Shown: positions 25,945 through 34,811, counted from the stretch's first letter. The stretch: 64,000 bases of DNA from Nocardia xishanensis NBRC 101358 (GCF_001613365.1 NZ_BDCF01000026.1:1-64000); one strand, 5' to 3'. Numbers and translations: made by a program. The notes: generated by a model from the sequence alone, not told the origin.

Positions 25945-26748
25945 CTACCGCTTCGCAGGCATGGCGAAAATACTCTTCCCGCCACACGAATAGATCACCT
26001 GACCGGTGATGGAATGGGCACGATCATCAATCAGGAACCGGACCAGATGTGCGATGTCGTCAGCACTTCCCAGAGTCCGTGTCGGCTGCGCGAGGATCAG
26101 GTTGTCGAGAATGCTCTGCGGTCCTTTTTCGACTGCGGGCGTGCGGATGAGTCCCGGTGCCACCGCGTTGACCGTGATACCGCTTCGCGCGAGCTCGAGG
26201 GCCAACGCCCTGGTCAAGCTCACCACGCCACCCTTGGTCGCCGAGTAGTTCGCCTGGCCCCACCACCCCAGCCATGCTCGCGATGCGATATTGACGATGC
26301 GGCCCGACCGCTGCTCACGCATGACCTCCCCGGCGGCCTGACAACCATGGAAGACGCCCGACAGGTTGATACCGGTGACTCGGTCCCACGAGTCGGCCGT
26401 AATCTTCCGCAGTGCGGTGTCCTCTCCGATCCCGGCGTTGTTGACGAAGAAGTCCAGGCGGCCCCAGTTGTCGGTCGCTGCTTTGACGAGGGCTCGCACA
26501 GCATCCGGATCCCGCACGTCGGCGTGCAGAGCCACCGACTCGGTTCCGTCGTTGGCGCGCAGCGAGTCGGCCACTGCTTCCGCACGCTCCGTGCTGACGT
26601 CACTGACGATGACGTGCGCCCCGTCGGACGACAGGCGTCGTGCTATGCCCTCTCCGATGCCGCTACCCGACCCCGTCACAATGGCGACACGACCCGCCAG
26701 CCCGCCTTTTCGCGGCGCTCTACGCTCGGAGGCTTGCTCGAGCTTCAT
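25945..26748 (-). CDS. short-chain 3-hydroxyacyl-CoA dehydrogenase-like SDR (active partner)
   Basis: A 267-residue FabG-like SDR with a complete active site: VAIVTGSGSGIGEGIA, VNNAGIGE, NIASRAWLGWWGQANYSATKGG and VNAVAPGLIRTPAV. ATG 26748 follows GGAAAGGA. It probably oxidises a 3-hydroxyacyl-CoA to the 3-ketoacyl-CoA. The next gene upstream (26790-27401) encodes a related but degenerate SDR, an arrangement seen for BbsD/BbsC of anaerobic toluene degradation, where a dead subunit supports a live one. The C terminus ending CGGKSIFAMPAKR may take part in such contacts. Confidence 0.85.
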   Translation of the reverse strand: MKLEQASERRAPRKGGLAGRVAIVTGSGSGIGEGIARRLSSDGAHVIVSDVSTERAEAVADSLRANDGTESVALHADVRDPDAVRALVKAATDNWGRLDFFVNNAGIGEDTALRKITADSWDRVTGINLSGVFHGCQAAGEVMREQRSGRIVNIASRAWLGWWGQANYSATKGGVVSLTRALALELARSGITVNAVAPGLIRTPAVEKGPQSILDNLILAQPTRTLGSADDIAHLVRFLIDDRAHSITGQVIYSCGGKSIFAMPAKR

Positions 26749-26789
26749 GACAATCCTTTCCTGCCGAACGTTTCTTGCACGGCGTCGAC

Positions 26790-27401
26790 TCAGGCACTGA
26801 GAGAGCTGAGGACACTGAGTCCGCCGGACACGTGGAGTACCTGGCCGGTGATGTAGCGGGATTCCGGATGCGAGAGAAACTCGACTGCGAATGCGACGTC
26901 CTCGGCATCGACCGGTCCCGTGATCGGCGGCGGAGGAGCTGCCCATGGATCGTCGGTGGCCTCGACTGCTCCGAGTTCGTAGGGCGGGCACACGGTGTTC
27001 ACCGTGAGTCCACGCTGCCCCAGTTCGAGGGCAAGGCTGCGTCCCATGGCCACGATGCCGGCGAGGTCGATCGACGCCTCGGTTCGGCCGGGCCATCCGA
27101 GATAGTCACGACCGGACAGCAGGACCACTCGTCCCTCGTCGCGCACCAGGAAGGCTTCGCAGTCGCGCACGATGCGCAATGCGTGCGCTGCGACGCTTCC
27201 CGTGTTTCCATCTGGTTCGAACCCCAGAATCAGCGCGGTGATCGCGCACTTGCCATCAGCCGTGAGCTCCGCAACCGCTCGCAGTTGCTCGCTGCGGTCG
27301 GCCGACTCGACACGGACGACCGAGTCGCCACGATTGTCGAGCTCTACCTGTACGGCGTTCAGCGCCTGATGATCGCCGATGATGAGTGAGATCGACTCCA
27401 T
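26790..27401 (-). CDS. degenerate SDR, probable pseudoenzyme subunit (BbsC-like)
   Basis: A 203-residue SDR-fold protein whose C-terminal half still aligns with its neighbour (SLALELGQRGLTVNTVCPP, VSGGLSVLSS). Every functional site is lost: the TGxxxGxG loop is now LIIGDHQALNA, NNAG is replaced by LILGFEP, and SRAWLGWWGQANYSATKG is replaced by GRDYLGWPGRTEASIDLA, so Ser, Tyr and Lys become Gly, Ala and Leu. The frame is intact, GGGAGGT precedes ATG 27401, and it lies upstream of the active SDR gene. This is selection for a structural subunit rather than decay. Confidence 0.8.
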   Translation of the reverse strand: MESISLIIGDHQALNAVQVELDNRGDSVVRVESADRSEQLRAVAELTADGKCAITALILGFEPDGNTGSVAAHALRIVRDCEAFLVRDEGRVVLLSGRDYLGWPGRTEASIDLAGIVAMGRSLALELGQRGLTVNTVCPPYELGAVEATDDPWAAPPPPITGPVDAEDVAFAVEFLSHPESRYITGQVLHVSGGLSVLSSLSA

Positions 27402-27510
27402 TGGACCTCCCAATCTCGTAGTTGCCCCGAGTCGATGTACGCAGCTCGCATGCCACCGCCCGTTGATATTCATGGCCTTCGCCGGGCGGTATGAATCCGC
27501 CATATGTCTA

Positions 27511-27535
27511 CCGTATTACATACTATGACATACCG
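27511..27535 (-). promoter_or_regulatory. catabolic operator motif upstream of the SDR pair
   Basis: ACCGTATTACATACTATGAC followed by ATACC. It shares CGTATTACATACTA with sites at 12895 and 29495 and is 110 bases before the degenerate SDR start, so the SDR-hydratase-dehydrogenase part may have its own promoter. Confidence 0.6.
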
Positions 27536-27830
27536 GCAAGGACCCCGCTCTGAATCGATTCGCCTGCGACAGGAGAAGCACCACACAGTTCGAGCGCGCA
27601 CACGACGTCACCGGAATGGCCACAGGAGAATGTCGATGAGTCCACCGCGCCACCGACACAGTCGATCGCCAGGATCGACTTTGCCGAGAGCAGCTGCGTG
27701 GCAATGTGTTTCACCACGACGCCAGCCATTGACCGAATCTCTCCCGCCCACGACGCATCAGGGGCGCCGTCCTGCGGCGGCAAGGTCACATAACGCTTCG
27801 CCTCCGCCCCCGCGGCAACGTTGCGAGATC

Positions 27831-28967
27831 TCACACCGTCAGAACGTGCACTCCGCAAGCACCGTTGTCGACGCCGGAGATGCCGCCTCCGGTCACGTGG
27901 GTGACGGCTACGGAGGCATCGGGCACCTGCCGCTTCCCCGCCCGGCCGGTGAGCTGTTCGTACGCTTCGCCGAGTTGCGCGACTCCTGTGGCGCCCACCG
28001 GATGGCCGCGGGCGATGAGGCCTCCGCTGGGGTTGACTGCAACATCTCCGCCGATGTGCGCCCTCCCATCTGCAAGGAAGCGTGCTCCTTGGCCTCGTTC
28101 ACAGAAGCCGAGCGTCTCGTAGTACAGCACTTCGGCGATGCTGAACGCGTCATGCACCTCGGCCAGATCCACATCACCCGGCCCGATATCGGCCTGGGCG
28201 TACGCTTCCTTGATCGCTCGAAGCGTGACATCCGGCAGCGTCAGATCGCGCGGCCCGTCGCTGAACAATCCCGACGTGATCACCGACGCTCTCACCTTGA
28301 TGCTGTCAAGATTCAGTTCACGTGCGGCGTCTTCCGTGCACACGAGTACCGCGCTGGAGCCGTCGCTGTTCGGCGAACACTGCAAGAGGGTCAACGGATC
28401 AGCGATGGGCTTCGACTCCAGCACCTCGTCGAGCGTTACCTCGCTTTGGAACCGCGCGATCGGATTGAGCGCACCATTGGCGCGGTTTTTGACCGAAACG
28501 CCAGCGATGTCCCGGGGCTTCAGACCGTTCTCCCAGAGGTATCGCGTGGCGCGCATCGCGTACGAAGCCGGCATGATGTTGCCCTGCGCGGCTTCGATGT
28601 CGGTGGGATCGAGTCTGAGCGACCCGCCCCCGAACGCGGAAAGTCGCTCGGTGGCCACGACAACGACAACGCGCGCCTGTCCCGACCGCACCATGCTGAT
28701 GGCGAGATGCGCGGCCGAAGCACCCGAGGCGCACGCGTTCTCCACGTTGAACACCGGAATGCCGGTCATCGACAGACGAGTCAGGATCCGCTGCCCCAGC
28801 AGCGTTCCTCCATTGCCACTGGCCGACACGACCGCGTCAACCGCGCCGCGGTCGATGCCGGTGGAGGCGAGTAGCCCGTGAACAGCGCCGGTGCCCAGCG
28901 CGACCATGTCGTCGGACTGCTTGACAAAAGGCACGGTGTGCGCCCCGGCGATGACGGGAATCGTCAT
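27831..28967 (-). CDS. SCP-x-type thiolase (BbsB-like)
   Basis: A 378-residue thiolase-fold enzyme of the lipid-transfer/SCP-x branch: active-site Cys79 in NVENACASGASAAHLA, EVHDAFSIAE and NPSGGLIARGHPVGATG with the catalytic His. The usual C-terminal Cys region reads HVTGGGISGVDNGACG. Such thiolases often lack independent activity and form complexes with a DUF35 protein, which is encoded 37 bases upstream here. It should cleave a 3-ketoacyl-CoA, or act as a retro-aldolase as in steroid side-chain loss. GAGAGGAAG precedes the ATG. Confidence 0.87.
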   Translation of the reverse strand: MTIPVIAGAHTVPFVKQSDDMVALGTGAVHGLLASTGIDRGAVDAVVSASGNGGTLLGQRILTRLSMTGIPVFNVENACASGASAAHLAISMVRSGQARVVVVVATERLSAFGGGSLRLDPTDIEAAQGNIMPASYAMRATRYLWENGLKPRDIAGVSVKNRANGALNPIARFQSEVTLDEVLESKPIADPLTLLQCSPNSDGSSAVLVCTEDAARELNLDSIKVRASVITSGLFSDGPRDLTLPDVTLRAIKEAYAQADIGPGDVDLAEVHDAFSIAEVLYYETLGFCERGQGARFLADGRAHIGGDVAVNPSGGLIARGHPVGATGVAQLGEAYEQLTGRAGKRQVPDASVAVTHVTGGGISGVDNGACGVHVLTV

Positions 28968-29004
28968 GAAACTTCCTCTCGTGAATACTCAGTCATCCGC
29001 AGGC

Positions 29005-29412
29005 CTAGAGCGCCGCGACGGTTTCGGTATCGCCGACGGCCGTACGCACCCGGCGAACGATCTTGATGAGCGGGAGGCCCGCATCGGATCTACCCACTTC
29101 GGCGACCACGACGGCCGACTCGGGCTGGATAGAACGGTCGTCCTCAACGTCGTACGCAGCCAGGACCCGCAGGCCTACCTCGAGATCGACGTGCGCAAGT
29201 CCGTAGGGGAGCTTGCGATCCTTCGGACCGGATCGGACCACCGTGGAGGAGTAGACGATGCCCACGCCGCTGACGGCGTCATCCTCGATGTCTGCACTCA
29301 TGCAGATCGGACATACCCGTGGTCGAGGAAGTGAGAAATGTGCACAGTCACGACAGCGGCCACCAGAGACGGTAGTTGGACGATCCTCGGTTCCTGGATT
29401 GTGTTCGGTCAC
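29005..29412 (-). CDS. DUF35 zinc-ribbon/OB-fold protein (BbsA-like)
   Basis: A 135-residue protein with a rubredoxin-like zinc ribbon (Cys20, Cys23, Cys34, Cys37) followed by an OB-fold domain: SGVGIVYSSTVVRSGPKD, LPYGLAHVDLEVGLRVLAAY, RSDAGLPLIKIVRRV. This is the partner domain of SCP-x-type thiolases, as in BbsA-BbsB, ChsH2-Ltp2 and IpfE-IpfD. It positions or binds the CoA substrate. GTG 29412 follows GGAGAGG. It is first in a minus-strand run of eight genes that supply a full beta-oxidation cycle. Confidence 0.86.
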   Translation of the reverse strand: MTEHNPGTEDRPTTVSGGRCRDCAHFSLPRPRVCPICMSADIEDDAVSGVGIVYSSTVVRSGPKDRKLPYGLAHVDLEVGLRVLAAYDVEDDRSIQPESAVVVAEVGRSDAGLPLIKIVRRVRTAVGDTETVAAL

Positions 29413-29494
29413 AGCCGAAAACCTCTCTCCATTTAGCGATGTGTGTTCGACGAGAGCGACACCGCAGTCCGCGGTTGCGACACCACCGCTCTGT

Positions 29495-29515
29495 CTACGG
29501 TATTACATACTACAA
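29495..29515 (-). promoter_or_regulatory. catabolic operator motif upstream of DUF35-thiolase operon
   Basis: CTACGGTATTACATACTACA. Read on the minus strand its TTGTA start and CCGTAG end have the same spacing as in TTGTATGACGGTATCCCGTA at 5195, linking the two variants of the motif. It lies 83 bases before the DUF35 start. Confidence 0.65.
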
Positions 29516-29520
29516 CAGAC

Positions 29521-29790
29521 CTAGGTATTCGCCGAACGGCAGTAGCGGCCTATCCGCATCACGGAACAGCAGTGGGCGGTGCACGCGATCGGCCATGCTG
29601 CGGCGGCTTCCTCACCCTCGACGATGACGCCGCGTTCGAAACAGGCGCGTCTGCGCGCACGGGACCGACCAGGTGCGGCGCGCTGACCGCGCGCCACCGG
29701 TTCAGAGCGGCCTCGATCAGCGTGAATGCCATCCCAATGCCGGCGGCGAGTGATCCGAAGACCTCGCCGACCGGACCAATCCTTGAATAT
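29521..29790. other. boundary region between catabolic block and racemase gene
   Basis: About 270 bases. A minus-strand stretch reads GSLAAGIGMAFTLIEAALNR (near 29690-29750), possibly the end of a lost gene, but I cannot assign it. Confidence 0.3.
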
Positions 29791-29794
29791 ATAC

Positions 29795-29807
29795 TGAGTG
29801 CTCGCTA
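29795..29807 (+). promoter_or_regulatory. TGAGTGTACACTC-like operator upstream of racemase-FadE5
   Basis: TGAGTGCTCGCTA, 37 bases before the racemase start. It resembles sites at 34707 and 40937 in the same central region. Confidence 0.45.
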
Positions 29808-29843
29808 CATTGATCGGATTACAAACCAGAACCGAGGTAGGTC

Positions 29844-30941
29844 GTGAGAAGTCCATCCACTGCCAAGCAGGGCCCGCTCGCGGGTATCCGAATTGTCGAA
29901 CTGGCAGGCATCGGGCCGGGTCCGCACGCCGCACTGCTCCTCGCCGACCTCGGCGCGGACGTAGTGCGGGTACAACGCCTCGGCCAGTTCCCCGGACACA
30001 CGGAACGTCCGCAGTGGCGCGGGCGGACCATCGTCGAGGCGAACCTGAAGGATCCGGCCGACATCGAGAAGGTGCTCGGGCTGATCGAGAAGGCCGACGT
30101 CCTCATCGAGGGCTTCCGCCCCGGCGTCACCGAGCGCATGGGCCTCGGCCCCGACGAGGCGCTGGCGCGCAATCCGCGGCTGGTGTACGGCCGGATGACC
30201 GGCTGGGGTCAGGACGGCCCGCTGGCCGACCGCGCGGGCCACGACATCAACTACATCTCGCTGACCGGCGTGCTCAACGCGATCGGCCGCAAGGGCGAGC
30301 GGCCGGTGCCGCCGCTGAACATGGTCGGCGACTTCGGCGGCGGCTCGATGTTCCTGGTGTTCGGCATCCTGGCCGCGCTGGTGGAACGGCAGAGCTCGGG
30401 CAAGGGTCAGGTGATCGACGCCGCGATGATCGATGGCACGCTTGCCCTTTCGCACATCTTCTGGAGTCTCAAGGGTGTCGGCCTGTGGTCCGACGAGCGC
30501 GGCACCAACCTGCTCGACACCGGTATGGCCTTCTACGACACCTACGAGACCTCCGACGGCAAGTACATGGCCGTCGGCGCCATCGAACCGCAGTTCTACG
30601 CGCAACTACTCGCGGGACTCGAATTCGATCCCGAGTACCTGCCGCCACAGAACGATCCCGACGGTCAGGAACAGCTGCGCAAGTTGTTCGCGGACAAATT
30701 CAAGACCAGGACCCGAGACGAGTGGACGGAAGTGTTCGACGGCACGGACGCCTGCTGCACTCCGGTGTTGACCTGGAGCGAAGCCGAGCAGAACGCTCAC
30801 ATCTCCGCGCGCGACAGCCTGATCGAGCTGGAGGGCGTCGTGCAACACGCGCCCGCGCCGCGCTTCTCACGGACCCCGGCCTACGCTCCGACACCACCGC
30901 CGCCGGCGGCCACGACCATCGACCGGATCTGGGTGGACTGA
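29844..30941 (+). CDS. mcr: alpha-methylacyl-CoA racemase
   Basis: A 365-residue CaiB/BaiF-fold protein with the racemase layout rather than the CoA-transferase one. His133 is in RAGHDINYISLTG and Asp163 in MVGDFGGGSM, the proton-transfer pair of Mcr/AMACR, with LADLGADVVRVQRLG near the N terminus. It interconverts (2R)- and (2S)-methylacyl-CoA so that branched chains, such as sterol side chains or phytanic-type acids, can enter beta-oxidation. GTG 29844 follows GAGGTAGG. It is upstream of a FadE5-type dehydrogenase and probably co-transcribed with it. Confidence 0.9.
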   Translation: MRSPSTAKQGPLAGIRIVELAGIGPGPHAALLLADLGADVVRVQRLGQFPGHTERPQWRGRTIVEANLKDPADIEKVLGLIEKADVLIEGFRPGVTERMGLGPDEALARNPRLVYGRMTGWGQDGPLADRAGHDINYISLTGVLNAIGRKGERPVPPLNMVGDFGGGSMFLVFGILAALVERQSSGKGQVIDAAMIDGTLALSHIFWSLKGVGLWSDERGTNLLDTGMAFYDTYETSDGKYMAVGAIEPQFYAQLLAGLEFDPEYLPPQNDPDGQEQLRKLFADKFKTRTRDEWTEVFDGTDACCTPVLTWSEAEQNAHISARDSLIELEGVVQHAPAPRFSRTPAYAPTPPPPAATTIDRIWVD

Positions 30942-31032
30942 GCGCCCGCCCGGATCGGAATGGCCGACCGGCCCTGTCCCCCATGTTGCCGCGTGCCGAT
31001 CCGCACGCCGCGCGCCACGGAAAGAACCACTG

Positions 31033-32868
31033 ATGAGCCATTACAAGAGCAACGTCCGAGACATCGAATTCGATCTTTTCGAAGTTCTCCGGATAGGCGA
31101 GCTCCTCGACACCGGACACTACGGCGATCTGGACTCGGAGACCGCGCACGATATTCTCGCCGAGGTATCCCGGCTGGCCGAGGGACCGGTCGCGGAATCT
31201 TTCGTCCAGGCCGATCGCGACCCGGTGGTCTTCGACGCCACCGCGCACGAGATCCGAGTGCCCGATCCGCTGCGTAAGTCGGTGCTGGCACTCCACGAGG
31301 CGGGTTGGTGGCGGCTGGGCCTCCCGGAGGAGCTGGGCGGCGTCCCGGCTCCGATGCCCCTGGTATGGGCCGTGCGGGAGATGTTGTGCGCCGCGAATTC
31401 GTCGGCGAAATTCTTCCAGATGGGTCCGCAGATGGCGGAGGTGCTGTTCGAAGTCGGCACACCGCAGCAAAAGCACTGGGCCGCAGCGGGCTTGGAGCGC
31501 GGCTGGGCGGGCACCATGGTGCTCACCGAGCCCGACGCCGGGTCCGACGTCGGCGCGGGCCGGACCAAGGCGATCCCACAGCAGGACGGCACCTGGCATA
31601 TCGAGGGCGTGAAGCGGTTCATCTCGGGGGCGGACGTGGGTGACACGGCGGAGAACGTCTTCCACCTGGTACTGGCCCGTCCGGTCGGCGCGGGACCTGG
31701 CACCAAGGGCCTGAGCCTGTTCTATGTTCCGAAGTACCACTTCGACCCGCAGACGCTGGAATTGGGTGAGCGCAACGGCGTTTTCGTCACCGGTGTCGAG
31801 CACAAGATGGGCATCAAGTCTTCACCGACCTGCGAGGTCACCTTCGGCAGCACTGACGTGCCCGCCGTCGGCTGGTTGGTCGGCGAGGTCCACAACGGCA
31901 TCGCTCAGATGTTCAAGGTGATCGAAGGCGCCCGAATGATGGTGGGCAACAAGGCCGCGGGCACTCTTTCCACCGGATATCTGAATGCTCTCGAGTACGC
32001 CAAGCAACGCGTCCAGGGCTCGGACCTCATCCAGTTCACCGACAAGACCGCGCCGTGGGTGACCATCACCCGTCATCCCGAGGTGCGCCGCTCCCTCCTG
32101 ACGCAGAAGGCCTATGCCGAGGGGCTCCGGTCGCTGTATCTGTTCACCGCTGCCCACCAAGGCAACGTTCCGCGTCTGGCAGAGGTCGTTTCGGGTGCGG
32201 ACGCGGAGCTGGCGGCCCGGGTCAACGACTTCCTCCTGCCGATCGTGAAAGGCGTGGGCTCCGAACGCGCCTACGACACACTCAAACTGAGCCTCCAGAC
32301 CCTCGGCGGCTCCGGATTTCTGCAGGACTACCCCCATGAGCAGTACATACGCGACACGATGATCGACACCCTCTACGAGGGCACCACCGCCATCCAGGCA
32401 CAGGACTTCTTCTTCCGCAAGATCGTCCGAGACGGCGGGCGCGCACTCGGCCATGTCTCCGGCTTGATCACCACGTTCCTGGCCACCGGCGATCCGCAGG
32501 GGCGCCTCACTACCGAAAGGCGACTGCTGGCAACGGCGCTCGATGATGTGCGGGCGATGGTGGAAACGCTCACCGAGTACCGGAGCGCCGCCGACTCCGA
32601 TCCGAAACAGATTTACAAGGTCGGCCTCGGCTCGGTGCCGCTGCTGCACGCGGCAGGGGATCTGTTGGTCGGCTGGCGACTGCTCGAACAAGCAGCGGTG
32701 GCGCTGGAGGCTCTCGCCAGCGGCGCCGAGAACGACGCCTTCTACCACGGCAAGATCATGGTCGCGTCGTTCTTCGCCAAGAACTTTCTGCCGCAACTCA
32801 CTTCGACTCGCGCGATCCTCGTGTCGCTGGACACCACGGTCATGGAAATGGACGAGGCGGCCTTCTGA
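31033..32868 (+). CDS. fadE5: FadE5-type acyl-CoA dehydrogenase
   Basis: A 611-residue acyl-CoA dehydrogenase, much longer than the 380-420 of the usual family because of the N-terminal ACAD domain and an extra C-terminal domain. It starts MSHYKSNVRDIEFDLFEVL and contains TMVLTEPDAGSDVGAGRTKA, MGIKSSPTCEVTFGS, LQTLGGSGFLQDYPHEQYIRD and TLYEGTTAIQAQDF, matching the mycobacterial FadE5 pattern as I remember it (broad chain-length acyl-CoA dehydrogenase). It oxidises saturated acyl-CoAs in the cytoplasm. It probably handles the racemase product or general fatty acids. Confidence 0.9.
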   Translation: MSHYKSNVRDIEFDLFEVLRIGELLDTGHYGDLDSETAHDILAEVSRLAEGPVAESFVQADRDPVVFDATAHEIRVPDPLRKSVLALHEAGWWRLGLPEELGGVPAPMPLVWAVREMLCAANSSAKFFQMGPQMAEVLFEVGTPQQKHWAAAGLERGWAGTMVLTEPDAGSDVGAGRTKAIPQQDGTWHIEGVKRFISGADVGDTAENVFHLVLARPVGAGPGTKGLSLFYVPKYHFDPQTLELGERNGVFVTGVEHKMGIKSSPTCEVTFGSTDVPAVGWLVGEVHNGIAQMFKVIEGARMMVGNKAAGTLSTGYLNALEYAKQRVQGSDLIQFTDKTAPWVTITRHPEVRRSLLTQKAYAEGLRSLYLFTAAHQGNVPRLAEVVSGADAELAARVNDFLLPIVKGVGSERAYDTLKLSLQTLGGSGFLQDYPHEQYIRDTMIDTLYEGTTAIQAQDFFFRKIVRDGGRALGHVSGLITTFLATGDPQGRLTTERRLLATALDDVRAMVETLTEYRSAADSDPKQIYKVGLGSVPLLHAAGDLLVGWRLLEQAAVALEALASGAENDAFYHGKIMVASFFAKNFLPQLTSTRAILVSLDTTVMEMDEAAF

Positions 32869-32938
32869 CGGGAACGTCGGACGGCGTAGGTATGGCAGGC
32901 GGTTACTGCCCGCCATCGACCGATAGCGCCCTGTCCCA

Positions 32939-32971
32939 CGAAAGCCCCCGCACACTCTCCGGGGGCTTTCG
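32939..32971. terminator. 11-bp hairpin between convergent FadE5 and SDR genes
   Basis: CGAAAGCCCCC pairs with GGGGGCTTTCG across an 11-base loop; it follows fadE5 and can also serve the SDR gene from the other side. Confidence 0.75.
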
Positions 32972-33019
32972 TCGTCGAACACCATCGGGACAGACGATCA
33001 GAACCGCTGGAGCCGCTGA

Positions 33020-33835
33020 CTAGCCCTGAGCTTCGACCGCCACCTCGGCCCAGTCCGCCCAAGTTTTCAGCCGATCGGCGTAGATGCCGGGGATGATCTC
33101 CAGCGGCATGGAGCCGAAGAACACCCGCAGCGGAGGTTCGGCGGCGTCGACGATCCTCAGCAGAGCCCGGCCTGCCGCGACCGGGTCACCCAGAACAGCC
33201 GATTCGAATTGCTTCGCTACGGCGGCGCGGACACCGTCGTAGACCGGCATCGGTTCGGCCAGCACCGCCGAAGATCCGGCCCAATCGGTCGCGAACCCGC
33301 CCGGCTCGACCAAAGTGACCTTGATGCCGAATCCCGCGACCTCCTTGGCCAGCGATTCGGTCAAACCTTCCAGCGCCCACTTCGACGCATGGTATCCGCC
33401 GAGAGTCGGAAACGTGGTGACACCGCCGATGGTGGAGATCTGAACGATATGGCCGCTGCCCTGCTCACGCAGCAGCGGCAGCACCGCTTGCGTCACCCAC
33501 AGCGCACCGAACACGTTCGTTTCGAACTGGTCACGGATATCGGTCTCGCCGAGTTCTTCGACGACACCGAACAAACCGTAGCCCGCGTTGTTCACGACGA
33601 CGTCCAGACCGCCGAAGTGCGCGTGGGCGCGCTTGACTGCCTCGTTGACGGCCGCCTTGTCGGTGACGTCCAATCGGAGCGGGAGGATCGCGTCGCCATG
33701 GTCCGCGACCAGGTCGGCGAGCGATTGGGTGTCGCGCGCGGTCGCGGCGACTTTGTCTCCGCGGTCGAGCGCCGCCTCGACGAACTGGCGGCCGAGACCG
33801 CGGGACGAACCAGTGATGAACCAGATCTTGCTCAT
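33020..33835 (-). CDS. short-chain dehydrogenase/reductase
   Basis: A 271-residue SDR of the oxidoreductase type that begins MSKIWFITGSSRGLGRQFVE. It has NNAGYGLFG, the catalytic Ser in ISTIGG and YHASKWALEG with the Tyr and Lys. GGAGGC precedes the ATG. It is followed upstream by a TetR gene 48 bases away on the same strand. The substrate is unknown. Its layout differs from the EHSLGVP SDRs of the catabolic blocks. Confidence 0.87.
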   Translation of the reverse strand: MSKIWFITGSSRGLGRQFVEAALDRGDKVAATARDTQSLADLVADHGDAILPLRLDVTDKAAVNEAVKRAHAHFGGLDVVVNNAGYGLFGVVEELGETDIRDQFETNVFGALWVTQAVLPLLREQGSGHIVQISTIGGVTTFPTLGGYHASKWALEGLTESLAKEVAGFGIKVTLVEPGGFATDWAGSSAVLAEPMPVYDGVRAAVAKQFESAVLGDPVAAGRALLRIVDAAEPPLRVFFGSMPLEIIPGIYADRLKTWADWAEVAVEAQG

Positions 33836-33883
33836 GTGCCTCCGATACTGATACTTGGATTTCCGATAGAGAGCTGAATTTCG

Positions 33884-34561
33884 TCATGTGGCGGCCACGC
33901 GCAGGCTCCGATCGAGCGGAACGCGAGACAGACCGCCCCAGCAGAGCGTGACCACGGCTTCCACCGCATCCGGCTTGGCGATGACTCGGCCGGTTTCGAG
34001 CCAGTACTGCGCCGCCAACCGGCTGGCGCCGACCAATCCCGCGGCGAGCACGCGAGCCCGCTGCGCATCGAGTGCGGATTCCTCCGCGACGAGTTGAGCA
34101 ACAGCCTCCACACAGGCATCGGTTCCACGCCCCACTCGCCATTGCACCGATGGCTCCCACGTGGCATCCGAGTCGAAGACCAACCGGAAGCGCTGAATGT
34201 CCTGGTCGACGAAATCGAAGTACGCCTCGACCGCACCGCGGACCCGCTCCCGATTGCTCACGGGCGAGCTCAGCGCTCGCCTCACGCCCTCGACCAGGAT
34301 GTCTATGGGGTCGCACAACACCGCCAAGTACAGATCGAGCTTTGTCGAGAAGTGTTCGTAGAGCATCGGTTTGCTATATCCGGCATGCTGGGCGATCTGG
34401 TCCATGGTGGCGGCGTGATAGCCGCGTGCGGCGAAGACTTCGGTTGCCGCCGCAAGGGCACGCCGCCGACGGAAGTCGCGCCCGGCGCGGGCATCGCGTC
34501 TGCCCATCCCGCCGCGGCCGACCCGTTGCCGGTAGTCGAGTGGCGCTGCCGTCATCGTCAT
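33884..34561 (-). CDS. TetR-family transcriptional regulator
   Basis: A 225-residue protein with an N-terminal TetR helix-turn-helix: RALAAATEVFAARGYHAATM, DQIAQHAGYSKPMLYEHFST, KLDLYLAVL. The rest is an all-helical ligand domain with no recognisable specificity. The start is ATG 34561 (a TTG lies one codon before). It lies upstream of an SDR gene and divergent from the transhydrogenase operon, with the palindromic site TAGTGTACGCTCA between. It may recognise the TGAGTGTACACTC-type sites in front of the racemase, this divergent region and the SDR-MaoC operon. Confidence 0.87.
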   Translation of the reverse strand: MTMTAAPLDYRQRVGRGGMGRRDARAGRDFRRRRALAAATEVFAARGYHAATMDQIAQHAGYSKPMLYEHFSTKLDLYLAVLCDPIDILVEGVRRALSSPVSNRERVRGAVEAYFDFVDQDIQRFRLVFDSDATWEPSVQWRVGRGTDACVEAVAQLVAEESALDAQRARVLAAGLVGASRLAAQYWLETGRVIAKPDAVEAVVTLCWGGLSRVPLDRSLRVAAT

Positions 34562-34706
34562 CAATCCTCTCGATCGGCGAAGCGTGGCGCCGGTGTCCGG
34601 ACTGCTCCGTCACCGCTTCGACCTGTTCGCGCTGCCGATCGCTCCGCCGAGGGATGGACATCGCCTCGAGGCGCGCCTCAGGCGCCAGGTCTTCTCAATA
34701 TTATTG

Positions 34707-34719
34707 TAGTGTACGCTCA
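34707..34719. promoter_or_regulatory. TGAGTGTACACTC-like operator between TetR and pnt genes
   Basis: TAGTGTACGCTCA (TGAGCGTACACTA on the other strand), in the AT-rich divergent promoter region. Confidence 0.5.
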
Positions 34720-34811
34720 ATACAATTACTTTCCTCGGTAGACCCGGATGCGCCGCAGTACCGGAGGGTTACCGGGACCGCGGCCGCACGACGAGTAAGG
34801 AACATCGACCA

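Noticed and set aside
27523..27858. Minus-strand frame between thiolase and degenerate SDR
   Set aside because: It runs through the operator at 27511 region, overlaps the thiolase end, and has no family motif.
29844..30941. Racemase gene considered as the pathway CoA-transferase
   Set aside because: The His133/Asp163 pattern and the GHDINYISLTG motif fit alpha-methylacyl-CoA racemase rather than a class III CoA-transferase.
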